The notes: generated by a model from the letters alone, not told the origin. Positions 12,152 through 22,680 are shown, numbered from the stretch's first letter. The stretch is DNA of 64,000 nt from Pseudomonas poae (GCA_028869255.1 CP110972.1:191001-255000); one strand, 5' to 3'. Numbers and translations are program-made.

Positions 12152-12304
12152 GCTTTTCATAGTCATCGCTTTATGGTGGCTGTGTGCGGGAGACCTTTGG
12201 GTCTACCCGGGAGGCTCCTTCCTTGGTCTTGCAGGCCCGCGCACAGCTGCCACCCATCATCTGCAAGTGATGTTGGTAGTTCCCATTATTTGAGGAGCAT
12301 TACC
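12152..12304 (+). ncRNA. Candidate structured 5' leader of DUF6124-like gene
   Basis: The stretch before the start codon folds into several helices. An outer stem pairs 12181-12188 with 12234-12241 (8 pairs, one G-U). Inside it AGACC/GGTCT (12189-12193 with 12198-12202) makes a hairpin. A second element pairs CTGCCA (12245-12250) with TGGTAG (12272-12277) and CATCA (12253-12257) with TGATG (12266-12270). TTTGAGGAGCATTACC then supplies the ribosome site and the ATG at 12305. From memory, similar GGGAGACCTTTGGGTCT-type leaders precede this small gene family in other pseudomonads. A cis-regulatory role is inferred. Confidence 0.55.
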
Positions 12305-12568
12305 ATGATCAAAGACAGTCCAAATCCCCCATCTGACTCTCAGCCCACTGACCAACTTTTCACCGTACTCCCCAACCTGAACAGCGAAACCCTGCTGGCC
12401 AACGCCTCTCAAGACCTGGCATCAGTGCAGGCGCTGGCGGGTAATCTGGCATTTGATGTCGACGGCCCGCAACGCGATGCGGTGCTGGGGATTCATCGGA
12501 TGGTGGAAGGGATTCAGTTGATGGTGGATCGGGTGTTGGATTTGTTTGAGGTGCCTGAGCAGAAGTAA
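12305..12568 (+). CDS. DUF6124-like small protein
   Basis: An 87-residue acidic protein starting MIKDSPNPPSD, with a Pro/Ser-rich N-terminus and a helical C-terminal part (ETLLANASQDLASVQALAG, GIHRMVEGIQLMVDRVLD). Its layout fits the small Pseudomonas family DUF6124, whose members often occur in several copies per genome behind a similar leader. Function is unknown. A strong AGGAG lies seven bases before the ATG. It has no tightly linked partner on its strand and is followed by a REP pair. Confidence 0.75.
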   Translation: MIKDSPNPPSDSQPTDQLFTVLPNLNSETLLANASQDLASVQALAGNLAFDVDGPQRDAVLGIHRMVEGIQLMVDRVLDLFEVPEQK

Positions 12569-12588
12569 CAGGGCGCCTGTGAGGGCCG

Positions 12589-12660
12589 TTCGCGAGCAAG
12601 CCCGCTCCCACATTTTGATGTGTGAATACATTCAAATGTGGGAGCGGGCTTGCTCGCGAA
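12589..12660. repeat. REP palindrome pair
   Basis: A nearly perfect 72-base palindrome: TTCGCGAGCAAGCCCGCTCCC, a short AT-rich spacer, and the exact reverse complement. It lies between the convergent ends of the DUF6124-like gene and nagE, and can form a long hairpin in either transcript. Confidence 0.9.
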
Positions 12661-12684
12661 TAGGCCAGAACAGTCACTCCACCG

Positions 12685-14376
12685 CTAAACCCTGGCACCC
12701 ACCTCACGGCTACCGACCAACCGCTCCAACGCCTCACCCAACCCCGATGCCTTGTCACCAATCAACAGATGCCAAACACCGCTATCAAGCTGGCTGACAC
12801 CTTGGCAACCCAGCGCGGTCAGGTCTGCTTCAGACAATACCGAATCATCCCCCAGCTCCACCCGCAACCGCGTCATCGCCACCGCTTCCAGCTGGCGCAC
12901 GTTCGCCCGGCCACCCAGGGCATTCAGCCATTTCTCTGCGTCGTGCAGGTTCACCGCTACCGGCTTATCCACTGGCGCGGTTGCAACAAACGACGGCATC
13001 GCCAAGCGAATTTCATCGGCAATGCTGTCGGCCAGTGGCCCCACGACCACCTGCAAACTCCCGCCATTGCCGGGCCGCACCACGGCCATGGCGCCCAGCG
13101 CTTTCAGTTCGGCATCCACTGCCTTGTTGCGATCCACCATGTCCAGGCGCAGACGCGTGGTGCAGGCGCCCACACTCAACAGATTGGCCGCGCCCCCCAG
13201 CGCACGGATATACGCCCCGGCCCGCTGGTTGTCGCTCATCGCCTCAGCCTGCGCGACCTGGATGTCCTCACGCCCCGGCGTCTTCAAATTGAAGCGGCGA
13301 ATGCAGTAGTTGAACACGCTGTAGTACACCAGCGCATACGCCAGCCCGACCGGGAACACCAGCCAGCCATTGGTGGACTTGCCCCAACCCAGCACCATGT
13401 CGATAAACCCGCCGGAGAAGGTAAAACCCAGGTGGATATTGAGCATATTGGTCACGGCCATCGACAGGCCGGTGAGCAGCGCGTGGATCAGGTACAGGAA
13501 CGGCGCGAGGAACATGAACGCGAATTCAATCGGTTCGGTCACGCCGGTGAGGAACGAGGTCAGCGCCATCGATAGAAAAATCCCGCCCATGACTTTGCGC
13601 CGCTCCGGCAGGGCGTTGCGGTACATCGCCAGGCAGGCAGCGGGCAAGCCGAACAGCATCACCGGGAACATGCCGGTCATGAACTGGCCGCCCTTGGGGT
13701 CGCCGGCAAAGTAGCGGGTCAGGTCACCGGTGACCACCGCGCCGGTGGCCGGGTCGGTGAAGCTGCCGAACACAAACCAGGCCATGTTGTTGAGGATGTG
13801 GTGCAGGCCGGTGACGATCAGCAGGCGGTTGAACACGCCGAACACGAACGCACCGAAGCTGCCGCTGTCCATCAGCAACACGCCGAAGCTGTTGATGCCG
13901 TGCTGGATCGGCGGCCAGATCAGGCCGAAGATCACCCCCAGCGCGACGGCCGAGAACCCGGTGACAATCGGCACAAAGCGTCGCCCGCCGAAGAACGCCA
14001 GGTACTCCGGCAGCTTGATGTCCTTGAAGCGGTTATACAGCGCCCCGGCCATCAAGCCGCTGGCGATACCGGCGAGCATCCCCATATTGATGCTGCTGTC
14101 CATCACCTTGAGCGTGGAGACCATCACCAGGTAGCCAATCGCCCCGGCGAGCCCCGCCGTGCCGTTGTTGTCGCGGGCAAAGCCCACGGCAATGCCGATG
14201 GCGAAAATCAGCGCGAGGTTGGCGAAGATCGCTTGCCCCGCGTCGTGCATCACGGCGATGTTCAGCAGGTCGGTGTCGCCCAGGCGCAGCAGCAGGCCGG
14301 CAATCGGCAAGATGGCGATAGGCAGCATCAATGCACGGCCCAGGCGTTGCAGCCCTTCGATGAATAGTTGGTACAT
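12685..14376 (-). CDS. nagE: PTS GlcNAc-specific EIICB (NagE)
   Basis: An inner-membrane permease that imports and phosphorylates N-acetylglucosamine. The 563-residue protein has an EIIC domain of about ten membrane segments at 1-360 (PIAILPIAGLLLRLG start) and an EIIB domain at about 381-460 with phosphorylated Cys405 in GACTTRLRL. A second EIIB-like domain at about 479-555 has Ala500-Met501 in place of the cysteine (EAVAMTRLRVEL). The ATG at 14376 follows AGGAGA at good spacing. It lies 26 bases after nagF, which supplies EIIA, HPr and EI, so the operon is a self-contained GlcNAc PTS. Specificity is inferred from nagA/nagB linkage. Confidence 0.93.
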   Translation of the reverse strand: MYQLFIEGLQRLGRALMLPIAILPIAGLLLRLGDTDLLNIAVMHDAGQAIFANLALIFAIGIAVGFARDNNGTAGLAGAIGYLVMVSTLKVMDSSINMGMLAGIASGLMAGALYNRFKDIKLPEYLAFFGGRRFVPIVTGFSAVALGVIFGLIWPPIQHGINSFGVLLMDSGSFGAFVFGVFNRLLIVTGLHHILNNMAWFVFGSFTDPATGAVVTGDLTRYFAGDPKGGQFMTGMFPVMLFGLPAACLAMYRNALPERRKVMGGIFLSMALTSFLTGVTEPIEFAFMFLAPFLYLIHALLTGLSMAVTNMLNIHLGFTFSGGFIDMVLGWGKSTNGWLVFPVGLAYALVYYSVFNYCIRRFNLKTPGREDIQVAQAEAMSDNQRAGAYIRALGGAANLLSVGACTTRLRLDMVDRNKAVDAELKALGAMAVVRPGNGGSLQVVVGPLADSIADEIRLAMPSFVATAPVDKPVAVNLHDAEKWLNALGGRANVRQLEAVAMTRLRVELGDDSVLSEADLTALGCQGVSQLDSGVWHLLIGDKASGLGEALERLVGSREVGARV

Positions 14377-14402
14377 GGCGGGTCTCCTTTTTCTTGTTGT
14401 TT

Positions 14403-16928
14403 TCAGCTCAGCGGCCAGTGGGTGTGACAGGCTTGGCGCACGGCCTTGGCGCTGCTCAGGTCGAGCAGGCCTTGGCTCAATTGCCGGCATTGCGCCGCAT
14501 CCAGATGACGGATGCGGTCCTTGATTTCTGCGATTTGCGGCGGGCTCACCGACAGTTCGCTGACCCCCAGGCCCACCAGCACTGGCGTGGCCAACGGGTC
14601 GGACGCCAAGGCGCCGCACACGCCGACCCAACGCCCGTGTTTGGCCGCCCCGGCACAGGTCTGGGCGATAAGTCGCAGCAAGGCCGGGTGCAGAGCATCG
14701 ACCCGGGCGGCGAGGCCGGCATGGTCGCGGTCCATCGCCAGGGTGTATTGGGACAGGTCATTGGTGCCGATGGACAAAAAGTCCGCATGCTCGGCCAGTT
14801 GTTCGGCCATCAAGGCGGCGGCAGGCACTTCGATCATCACCCCCAGCTCGGGGCGTTGGGTCAGTTCCAGCGCCACGCACAGTTCATCCAGGCGTTGGCG
14901 GATCTGCAGCAGTTCATCCACTTCGCTGACCATCGGCAGCAGGATGCGGCAGCGCGCCAGCGGGCACACTTGCAGCAGCGCACGCAGTTGCTGGTCGAGC
15001 ACGTCAGGGCGCACCTGGGCCAGGCGAATCCCGCGCAGGCCCAGCACCGGGTTGGCCTCGACGGGCAGCGGCAGGTAGTCGAGTTGCTTGTCGCCGCCGA
15101 CGTCGATGGTGCGGATGATCACGGACTTGTCGCCCATCGCATCCAGCACGGCCTGATAGGCTTGGCGCTGTTCCTGTTCATCCGGCGCGGTGCGGCGGTC
15201 GACGAACAGGAACTCGGTGCGCAACAGGCCGACGCCGTCCGCGCCGTTGGCAAAGGCCACCTCAGCTTCGGCACTGGAGGCGACATTGGCGGCCACCTCG
15301 ATGGTGCGGCCATCGGTGGTGCGCGCCGGTTGCTGGGCCTGGGCCTGTTGCTGTTCACGCCGCAGTTTTTGCGCCTCGCGCATCTGCTGCACGTGGGCGT
15401 GGCGAGCTTCGCTGGGCGTCAGTTCCAGGCGACCGTTGGCCGCGTCAAGTACCACGCGTTGGCCTTGCGGCACGTCCAGCACCTCGCTGCCCAACGCGAC
15501 CACACACGGCAGGCCCTTGCCCCGCGCCAGGATCGCCACATGCGAGGTGGCGCCGCCTTCGGCCATGCAGATGCCTGCCACCTGCTGCGCGCTCAGTTGC
15601 AGCAAGTCCGAGGGGGTCAGCTCATGGGCGCTGACAATCGCCCCGGCCGGCAATTCGAAATGCCAGGCTTCACCCAGCAGTGCGCGCAATACCCGTTGTT
15701 GCAGGTCTCGCAGGTCGTTGGAACGCTCGGCGAACAGCGGCTTGCCCAGGGCCAGCAGCACCGCGCATTGTGCCTGGATTGCGTCGCGCCAGGCGTGAGT
15801 GGCGGCGCTGCCGTGTTCGATGGCGGCGGTGGCCGCGTCCAGCAGGGCCGGGTCCTCCAGCAGCGCGAGGTGGGCGGCGAAGATCTCTTCTTCCGCTTGG
15901 TTTTTGCGCAGGCGGGCGTGGTCCAGGGTCTGGCGGATTTCACCGCGCACCTGCTCAAGGGCCGCATCCAGCCGTTGCAGCTGTTCGTCGGCGCGGTGAT
16001 TGCCGGTGTCCGCCGGCAGTTCGATAGCGGTCAGGCGAAACAGCGGCCCGCACACCAGGCCGGGGGCTGCACACACGCCTTGCAACACATCTGCCTCGGT
16101 ATTCGCCTTGCGTGGGGCGACCGCCACCGGCGCGCAATGCTCTTCGCTCATGGCCACCGACAGCGCGGCGACCAGTGCCTGCAAGGCCGCCTCGCAATCC
16201 TTGCCGCGACAGGTGACACGCACCTCATCGCCTTCACCGATACCCAGCCCCATCAGGCCGATCAGGCTGTCGCACGGCGCCGACTTACCGGCATAGTGCA
16301 ACTGGGCCTGGCTGCTGAAACCCTGCGCGGTCTTGCGGACCAACGCGGCGGGGCGCGCGTGCAGACCGCCACGGTGGGTGATGCGCACACTGGCGCGGGC
16401 TTCGCTGACTGAGTTATCCACAGCCGTCTGCGTCGGCGCCGTTGAGCGCAGCGCAATCTGCAACAACGGCTCGCCGACCTTGACGATGGGTCCCGCCTGG
16501 CGCTGTAGCTCAAAGGCCTCGCCATTGGTCAGAATGATCAGGCTGACCAGGCTCTTGCACTGCCGCGCAATGCGGTCCAGGTCGAACTGCACCAGCGCCT
16601 GGCCACGCTTCACCCGGGCGCCTTCCTTGACCAGCAGCGCAAACCCTTCGCCATTCAGTTCCACGGTGTCGATGCCTACATGCATCAGCAGCTCGGCGCC
16701 GTTGTGCGCACGAATGGTCAGCGCATGCCCGGTACGGGCGACATGAATGATCTCCCCGTCACAGGGGGCGTGCAGGCAATCATTGAGCGGGTCGATGGCA
16801 ATACCGTCGCCCATGGCGCCACCGGCGAACACTTCATCGGGAACGTCGCCCAAGGCCAGCACCGGCCCGCTTAAGGGGGCGCTGAGGGTCAATTGATTAT
16901 TGTTGTTGGGCATGGGCACGGTACTCAT
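14403..16928 (-). CDS. nagF: EIIA-HPr-EI multiphosphoryl transfer protein (NagF)
   Basis: A single 841-residue chain carries all soluble PTS steps, passing phosphate from PEP to NagE. Domains in order: EIIA-Glc type at about 15-160 (His68 and His83, LMHVGIDTVEL), HPr at about 178-262 (His190 in GLHARPAA), and enzyme I from about 280 to the end (His463 in GGATSHVAILAR, PEP-binding motifs, Cys771 in GVCGALASDP). It begins 14 bases after the nagB stop. Start choice is not strongly supported: no clear ribosome site precedes ATG 16928 or the ATG five codons later, and coupling to nagB translation may help. A name such as ptsP would also be found in databases. Confidence 0.93.
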   Translation of the reverse strand: MSTVPMPNNNNQLTLSAPLSGPVLALGDVPDEVFAGGAMGDGIAIDPLNDCLHAPCDGEIIHVARTGHALTIRAHNGAELLMHVGIDTVELNGEGFALLVKEGARVKRGQALVQFDLDRIARQCKSLVSLIILTNGEAFELQRQAGPIVKVGEPLLQIALRSTAPTQTAVDNSVSEARASVRITHRGGLHARPAALVRKTAQGFSSQAQLHYAGKSAPCDSLIGLMGLGIGEGDEVRVTCRGKDCEAALQALVAALSVAMSEEHCAPVAVAPRKANTEADVLQGVCAAPGLVCGPLFRLTAIELPADTGNHRADEQLQRLDAALEQVRGEIRQTLDHARLRKNQAEEEIFAAHLALLEDPALLDAATAAIEHGSAATHAWRDAIQAQCAVLLALGKPLFAERSNDLRDLQQRVLRALLGEAWHFELPAGAIVSAHELTPSDLLQLSAQQVAGICMAEGGATSHVAILARGKGLPCVVALGSEVLDVPQGQRVVLDAANGRLELTPSEARHAHVQQMREAQKLRREQQQAQAQQPARTTDGRTIEVAANVASSAEAEVAFANGADGVGLLRTEFLFVDRRTAPDEQEQRQAYQAVLDAMGDKSVIIRTIDVGGDKQLDYLPLPVEANPVLGLRGIRLAQVRPDVLDQQLRALLQVCPLARCRILLPMVSEVDELLQIRQRLDELCVALELTQRPELGVMIEVPAAALMAEQLAEHADFLSIGTNDLSQYTLAMDRDHAGLAARVDALHPALLRLIAQTCAGAAKHGRWVGVCGALASDPLATPVLVGLGVSELSVSPPQIAEIKDRIRHLDAAQCRQLSQGLLDLSSAKAVRQACHTHWPLS

Positions 16929-16942
16929 CAGGAAAACGCAAC

Positions 16943-17945
16943 TCAGTGGGTGCGGGTCACTTTGCTCAGGTGACGCGGTTGGTCCGGGTCCATGCCGCGG
17001 GCGACCGCCAGGTCGGCGGCCATTACGTAAAAACTCATGATCGCCAGGATCGGGTCCAGGCTCGGGTGTTCGGCGCGGCTCAGGGTCAGGTCGCGCTCGG
17101 CGATATCGTCCGGCGCGGCCAGCAGCACGCGGGCCCCGCGTTGGCGCATATCGGCGGCCAGGCTCAACAGGCCGGCTTGCTCGGCGCCGCGTGGGGCGAA
17201 GATCAGCAACGGGTAGTTTTCGTCGATCAAGGCCATCGGCCCGTGGCGTACTTCGGCACTGCTGAAGGCTTCGGCCTGGATCGCCGAGGTTTCCTTGAGC
17301 TTGAGCGCGGCTTCCTGGGCAACCGCAAAACCGGCGCCCCGGCCGATCACCATCAAGCGTTGGCTGTCACGCAGGGCGTCGATGGCGGTGCTCCAGTCCT
17401 GCTTGGCGGCGACACGCAACTCGTCAGGCAAGGCGCGGCAGGCTTGCAGCAGGTCGGCTTCCTGGTTCCAGTGGCCGATCAATTGCGCGCTGGCGCTGAG
17501 GGTGGCGATAAAACTTTTGGTCGCCGCCACGCTGTGTTCCGGCCCGGCGCACAGCGGCAGGTGGAATTCGCAGGCAGCTTCCAGCGGTGACTCTTCGGCG
17601 TTGACCAGCGAAATGCTCAGGGCGCCGCGTTTGCGCAGCAGGCGCAGGCTGTTGACCAGGTCCGGGCTTTGCCCCGACTGCGAGAAACCGAACGCCACCT
17701 GGCCGCTGACTTTCAACGGCGCCTGCAACAAGGTCACCACCGACATCGGCAGCGACGCCACCGGAATGCCCACGTGCTGCATGGCCAGGTAGGCAAAGTA
17801 GCTGGCGGCATGGTCCGAACTGCCACGGGCAATGGTCATGGCCACTTGCGGCGGTTGACGGCGCAGGCGACCGGCGACTTCTTCCAGCAGCGGGTCCAGG
17901 CGTTGCAGCTGCGCCGCGACGGCGTCACAGGAGGCCAGGGCCTCT

Positions 17946-17965
<20 letters not shown>
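16943..17965 (-). CDS. nagB: Glucosamine-6-phosphate deaminase, SIS-domain type
   Basis: A 340-residue protein with two SIS sugar-phosphate isomerase domains, resembling the isomerase half of GlmS but without its glutaminase half (ARGSSDHAA, FSQSGQSPD, EHSVAATKSF, AEVRHGPMALI). In this operon it most likely converts glucosamine-6-P to fructose-6-P and ammonia (NagB-II type), completing GlcNAc catabolism. I chose the TTG start at 17965 because AAGGAGA sits about six bases upstream; the ATG at 17953 would be 18 bases away. It overlaps the end of nagA by 20 bases, suggesting translational coupling. Confidence 0.9.
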
Positions 17966-19052
<1,087 letters not shown>

Positions 19053-19062
19053 GGGCAGTTCT

Positions 19063-19821
19063 CTAACGTCGCAGTTCAGCGGAGTAGTCTTGACGGCGCA
19101 GCTCTGCGACAAAGTCGTAGTAGTCGTTGCGGCAGTAGGTGTCGGTGATTTCAATCGGCGTGTTGTCGGCGGTGTAGCCGACACGCGTCATCAGCAGCAT
19201 GGCGGTGCCGGGGGCGATGCCCACGAGCTTGGCGAATTCGTCCGAGGCATTGATGGCCTGGATATGTTGCAGGGCGCGCACGATGGGTTTACCGATGCTC
19301 TCCAGGTATTCGTACAGCGAGTTGCCGATGGCTTGCGGCTGCGGCAGCACCGAGGCGGGCATGGCGGTCATCTCGATCGCCATTACCGTGTCATCGGCTT
19401 TGCGCAGGCGTTTGAGGCGCGCCACTTTGTCGGTCGGCGACAGGCCCAGGCGGATCAGTTCTTCGTGGGTCGGCGGGGTGATGTCGCGTTCCAGCCATTG
19501 CGAGGTGGGCACAAAACCCTTGAGGCGCAACATCTCGCTGAACCCCGACAGACGTGACAGCGGCTGCTCCAGGCGTGGGGTGATAAACGTGCCGGAGCCC
19601 TGGCTGCGACGGATCAGGCCCTGGGCAAACAAGACTTCCAGGGCTTTACGGGCGGTAACCCGCGAAATGCTCAGCTGCTCGCTGAGGGCGCGTTCCGAGG
19701 GCAGGGCCTGTTCGGATTTCCACTGGCCGGCATGGATCGCCGCTTCCAGGTTACGCGCCAGTTGCAGGTACAGCGGGGTGGATTGTTTGTCGTCGGGGCG
19801 CAGCGTCAGGATGGTGTTCAT
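19063..19821 (-). CDS. nagR: GntR/HutC-family repressor of GlcNAc genes
   Basis: A 252-residue regulator: an N-terminal winged helix-turn-helix of GntR type at about 10-75 (LPSERALSEQLSISRVTARKAL, RRSQGSGTFI) and a C-terminal UTRA ligand-binding domain (ITDTYCRNDYYDFV at the end). UTRA regulators bind sugar phosphates; given the position as first gene of the nag operon, GlcN-6-P or GlcNAc-6-P is the probable effector. Two TGGTAT-type sites lie upstream, consistent with autoregulation of the whole operon. The ATG at 19821 is the first that leaves the DNA-binding domain intact. Confidence 0.88.
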   Translation of the reverse strand: MNTILTLRPDDKQSTPLYLQLARNLEAAIHAGQWKSEQALPSERALSEQLSISRVTARKALEVLFAQGLIRRSQGSGTFITPRLEQPLSRLSGFSEMLRLKGFVPTSQWLERDITPPTHEELIRLGLSPTDKVARLKRLRKADDTVMAIEMTAMPASVLPQPQAIGNSLYEYLESIGKPIVRALQHIQAINASDEFAKLVGIAPGTAMLLMTRVGYTADNTPIEITDTYCRNDYYDFVAELRRQDYSAELRR

Positions 19822-19878
19822 CTGTGAAGTTTCCGATGCGGTTATTGGAGTGTTGTCGCCCGGTAGTGGCCGGAAATT

Positions 19879-19968
19879 AATACCACTTAAATACCATGTC
19901 AATGCAGCTAAAACGGTGCAGAACCAGGTTTCAGGGCGCTTTAATGGTGCCTGGTATCAAGTGGTATT
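19879..19968. promoter_or_regulatory. Duplicated NagR operator-like sites
   Basis: AATACCACTTAAATACCA (19879-19896) and, in opposite orientation 55 bases away, TGGTATCAAGTGGTATT (19952-19968), which reads AATACCACTTGATACCA on the other strand. Each consists of two TACCA half-sites about 11 bases apart, roughly one helical turn. Position between nagR and its upstream neighbour suggests repressor binding at two sites, possibly with looping. Repressor identity is inferred from linkage. Confidence 0.6.
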
Positions 19969-20085
19969 AGAGAGGTCTTTATTGCGTGCACAACTACGCA
20001 GCCCGGCGCGATGAACTGGTATTCACCGGCGGGGGCTGCCTGAGGGCAGGAATTATTTTCGGATTATTTTACGAACGGTCGAAGA

Positions 20086-20590
20086 TCAAGGCCGGATTTC
20101 GATCATCGTGCCGTCTTTGACCATGGTTCCAGACTTCACGCATGTCGACGTTGCGCATGCCGATGCAGCCGTCGGTCCAGTCCAGGGTGTGGAACCACTG
20201 TTCCGGGTAATCCTCCGTGTCGGGGGTGCCGTGGATCATGATCATGCTGCCGGGCTTCACGCCTTCACGACGGGCGCGGGCCGCGTCACTGATATTGGGG
20301 TAGGAGATGTGCATCGCCAGGTTGAAGCGGTCGCTGGTCTTGCGCCAGTCGATCCAGTAGAAGCCTTCGGGCGTGCGGCGGTCGCCCTCGATCAGCTTGT
20401 GACCCTTGGGGTTCTTGCCCAGGGAAATGCGATAGGTCTTGAGGGGTTTGCCGTCGTTGATCAGTTGCAACTGATGGGCGGACTTGAGCACCAGGACTTT
20501 CTCGACGGTTTTGCCGCCCAGGGTTTCCACGGTGGAGGCCGATGACAGGGTCGCGAATGACAGGCAGATAAGAGCAAGCAACCAACGCAT
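20086..20590 (-). CDS. L,D-transpeptidase family protein (C-terminal frameshift)
   Basis: A secreted YkuD-fold enzyme, probably acting on peptidoglycan. It has a signal peptide ending near residue 19 (LLALICLSFATLSSA), His120 in IMIHGTPD and the expected catalytic Cys142 in DWTDGCIGMRN. The last part is shifted: after REVWN the sequence reads HGQRRHDD and runs on to 20069. Removing one G at 20125-20126 gives REVWNMVKDGTMIEIRP and a stop at 20086-20088, the natural ending of this family. I give the restored end. It starts 19 bases after the Nudix gene stop, so the two are likely one unit. An ldt name is not assigned because several paralogues exist. Confidence 0.85.
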
Positions 20591-20609
20591 TGAAACAGTA
20601 TCCCTAGTG

Positions 20610-21158
20610 TTATGGAGCGGGCTTGCCCATTGGCGGCACGGCCTCGCTGCGCACCGGGAACGATTGTTGCCGACGGTCAGCGAAAAAGTATTCCAGCGTA
20701 CGCCCGACCGTGCGGAAAGCCAGCTCTGACCAAGGGATGTCGGCTTCGTCGAACAGCTGTACTTCAAGGCTTTCGGGCCCGGCGGCAAAGTCCAGGTCGA
20801 CCAGTTCGGCGCGGTAGAAAATATGCACCTGGCTGATGTGCGGCACATCGATCAGGGTGTAGATGCTCAGGTTGCGCACGCGGGCGCAGGCCTCCTCCAG
20901 GGTTTCGCGCATGGCCGCTTGTTCGACGGTTTCGCCGTTTTCCATGAAGCCCGCAGGCAGGGTCCAGTATCCCAGGCGCGGCTCGATGGCGCGGCGGCAC
21001 AGCAGCACTTTGTCGCCCCACACCGGCACGGTGCCGGCGACGATATTGGGGTTTTGATAGTGAATGGTCGAGCAGTGATCACACACATAGCGCAGGCGTG
21101 CGTCGCCTTCGGGAATGCGCTGGGTAACCGGTTTACCGCACTGGCTGCAGAAATTCAT
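20610..21158 (-). CDS. Nudix hydrolase with N-terminal zinc ribbon
   Basis: A 182-residue protein. The N-terminus has a zinc ribbon (CSQC at about 4-7, CDHC at about 26-29), and a Nudix box follows at about 80-102 (GFMENGETVEQAAMRET then LEEA). This architecture is related to NudC-like NADH pyrophosphatases but is shorter, so the substrate is uncertain; nucleotide diphosphate derivatives are likely. The ATG at 21158 is chosen because the zinc ribbon starts there. It lies upstream of the L,D-transpeptidase gene and divergent from the second Nudix gene. Confidence 0.85.
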   Translation of the reverse strand: MNFCSQCGKPVTQRIPEGDARLRYVCDHCSTIHYQNPNIVAGTVPVWGDKVLLCRRAIEPRLGYWTLPAGFMENGETVEQAAMRETLEEACARVRNLSIYTLIDVPHISQVHIFYRAELVDLDFAAGPESLEVQLFDEADIPWSELAFRTVGRTLEYFFADRRQQSFPVRSEAVPPMGKPAP

Positions 21159-21304
21159 GCTGGGGTTCCTGGAAAGTGCGTCTATCTTGGCTTGGCCGGC
21201 GGGGCCCTGCAAGTTGTCGTTTAGCGACACCACCCGGGTTTTGGGGTTGGGCGCCCGCACGCTTTGGTGCATGATGCAAGGTAGCCAACAGACCGAGATG
21301 ACTC

Positions 21305-21907
21305 ATGCTGGACGAGCTACTTCGCCGGGTAAGCAATCACACCCCCCACCTGCTTGAGACTGACGGGCGTTTCCCCGAGGCCGCGGTGCTGGTGCCGATT
21401 ACCCGCAGTGACGAACCTGAGCTGATCCTGACCCTGCGCGCCAGCGGCCTGTCGACCCATGGTGGCGAAGTGGCCTTTCCTGGCGGGCGCCGCGACCCCG
21501 AAGACCCGGATCTGATCTTTACCGCGCTGCGCGAGGCTGAAGAGGAAATCGGCCTGCCGCCCGGCCTGGTAGAAGTCATCGGCCCGCTGAGCCCGCTGAT
21601 TTCCCTGCACGGCATTCGTGTAACGCCCTATGTCGGTGTTATCCCCGATTACGTCGAGTACTTGGCCAACGACGCCGAGATTGCGGCGGTGTTCAGCGTG
21701 CCGCTGGACTTTTTCCGACAGGACCCGCGTGAACATACCCACAGAATCGATTACCAGGGCCGCAGCTGGTATGTGCCCAGCTACCGGTTTGGCGAATACA
21801 AGATCTGGGGGCTGACGGCAATCATGATCGTCGAGTTGATCAACCTGCTCTATGACGACGCCAAGATCAGCCTGCACCAGCCGCCCAAGAGCTTCATCAA
21901 TATCTAA
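21305..21907 (+). CDS. CoA pyrophosphatase-type Nudix hydrolase
   Basis: A 200-residue Nudix protein with the NuCoA-type signature: GGEVAFPGGRRD precedes the Nudix helix LREAEEEIGLPP. Members hydrolyse CoA and its derivatives to phosphopantetheine and 3',5'-ADP. It heads a plus-strand run with the gamma-carbonic anhydrase gene 36 bases later and the DUF1289 gene. The CoA assignment rests on the family signature. Confidence 0.88.
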   Translation: MLDELLRRVSNHTPHLLETDGRFPEAAVLVPITRSDEPELILTLRASGLSTHGGEVAFPGGRRDPEDPDLIFTALREAEEEIGLPPGLVEVIGPLSPLISLHGIRVTPYVGVIPDYVEYLANDAEIAAVFSVPLDFFRQDPREHTHRIDYQGRSWYVPSYRFGEYKIWGLTAIMIVELINLLYDDAKISLHQPPKSFINI

Positions 21908-21943
21908 GCCGTCGCTTGAACGGCCAGCCGTGAGGGAACAACC

Positions 21944-22464
<521 letters not shown>

Positions 22465-22468
<4 letters not shown>

Positions 22469-22680
22469 ACCCGATTGAACGCCCTGTCGCCTCGCCTTGC
22501 GTGAGCATTTGCGCGCTGGATGACGACGATACCTGCACCGGTTGCCAGCGGACTGTGGATGAGATTACGCGCTGGAGCCGCATGGACAACACCGAGCGCC
22601 GCGTGGTGCTGGGGTTGTGCCATGCGCGGGCGGTGGCGAGTGGGTTGGTATGGATGACGCCCGGTAAATCCGGCGCATAA
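22465..22680 (+). CDS. DUF1289 small cysteine protein
   Basis: A 71-residue protein with the DUF1289 pattern: [19 protein letters not shown], then a segment around EITRW. The four cysteines suggest metal binding. Function is unknown. Translation is coupled to the carbonic anhydrase gene by a four-base overlap. Parts of this gene are duplicated downstream at 22871-22926. Confidence 0.88.
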
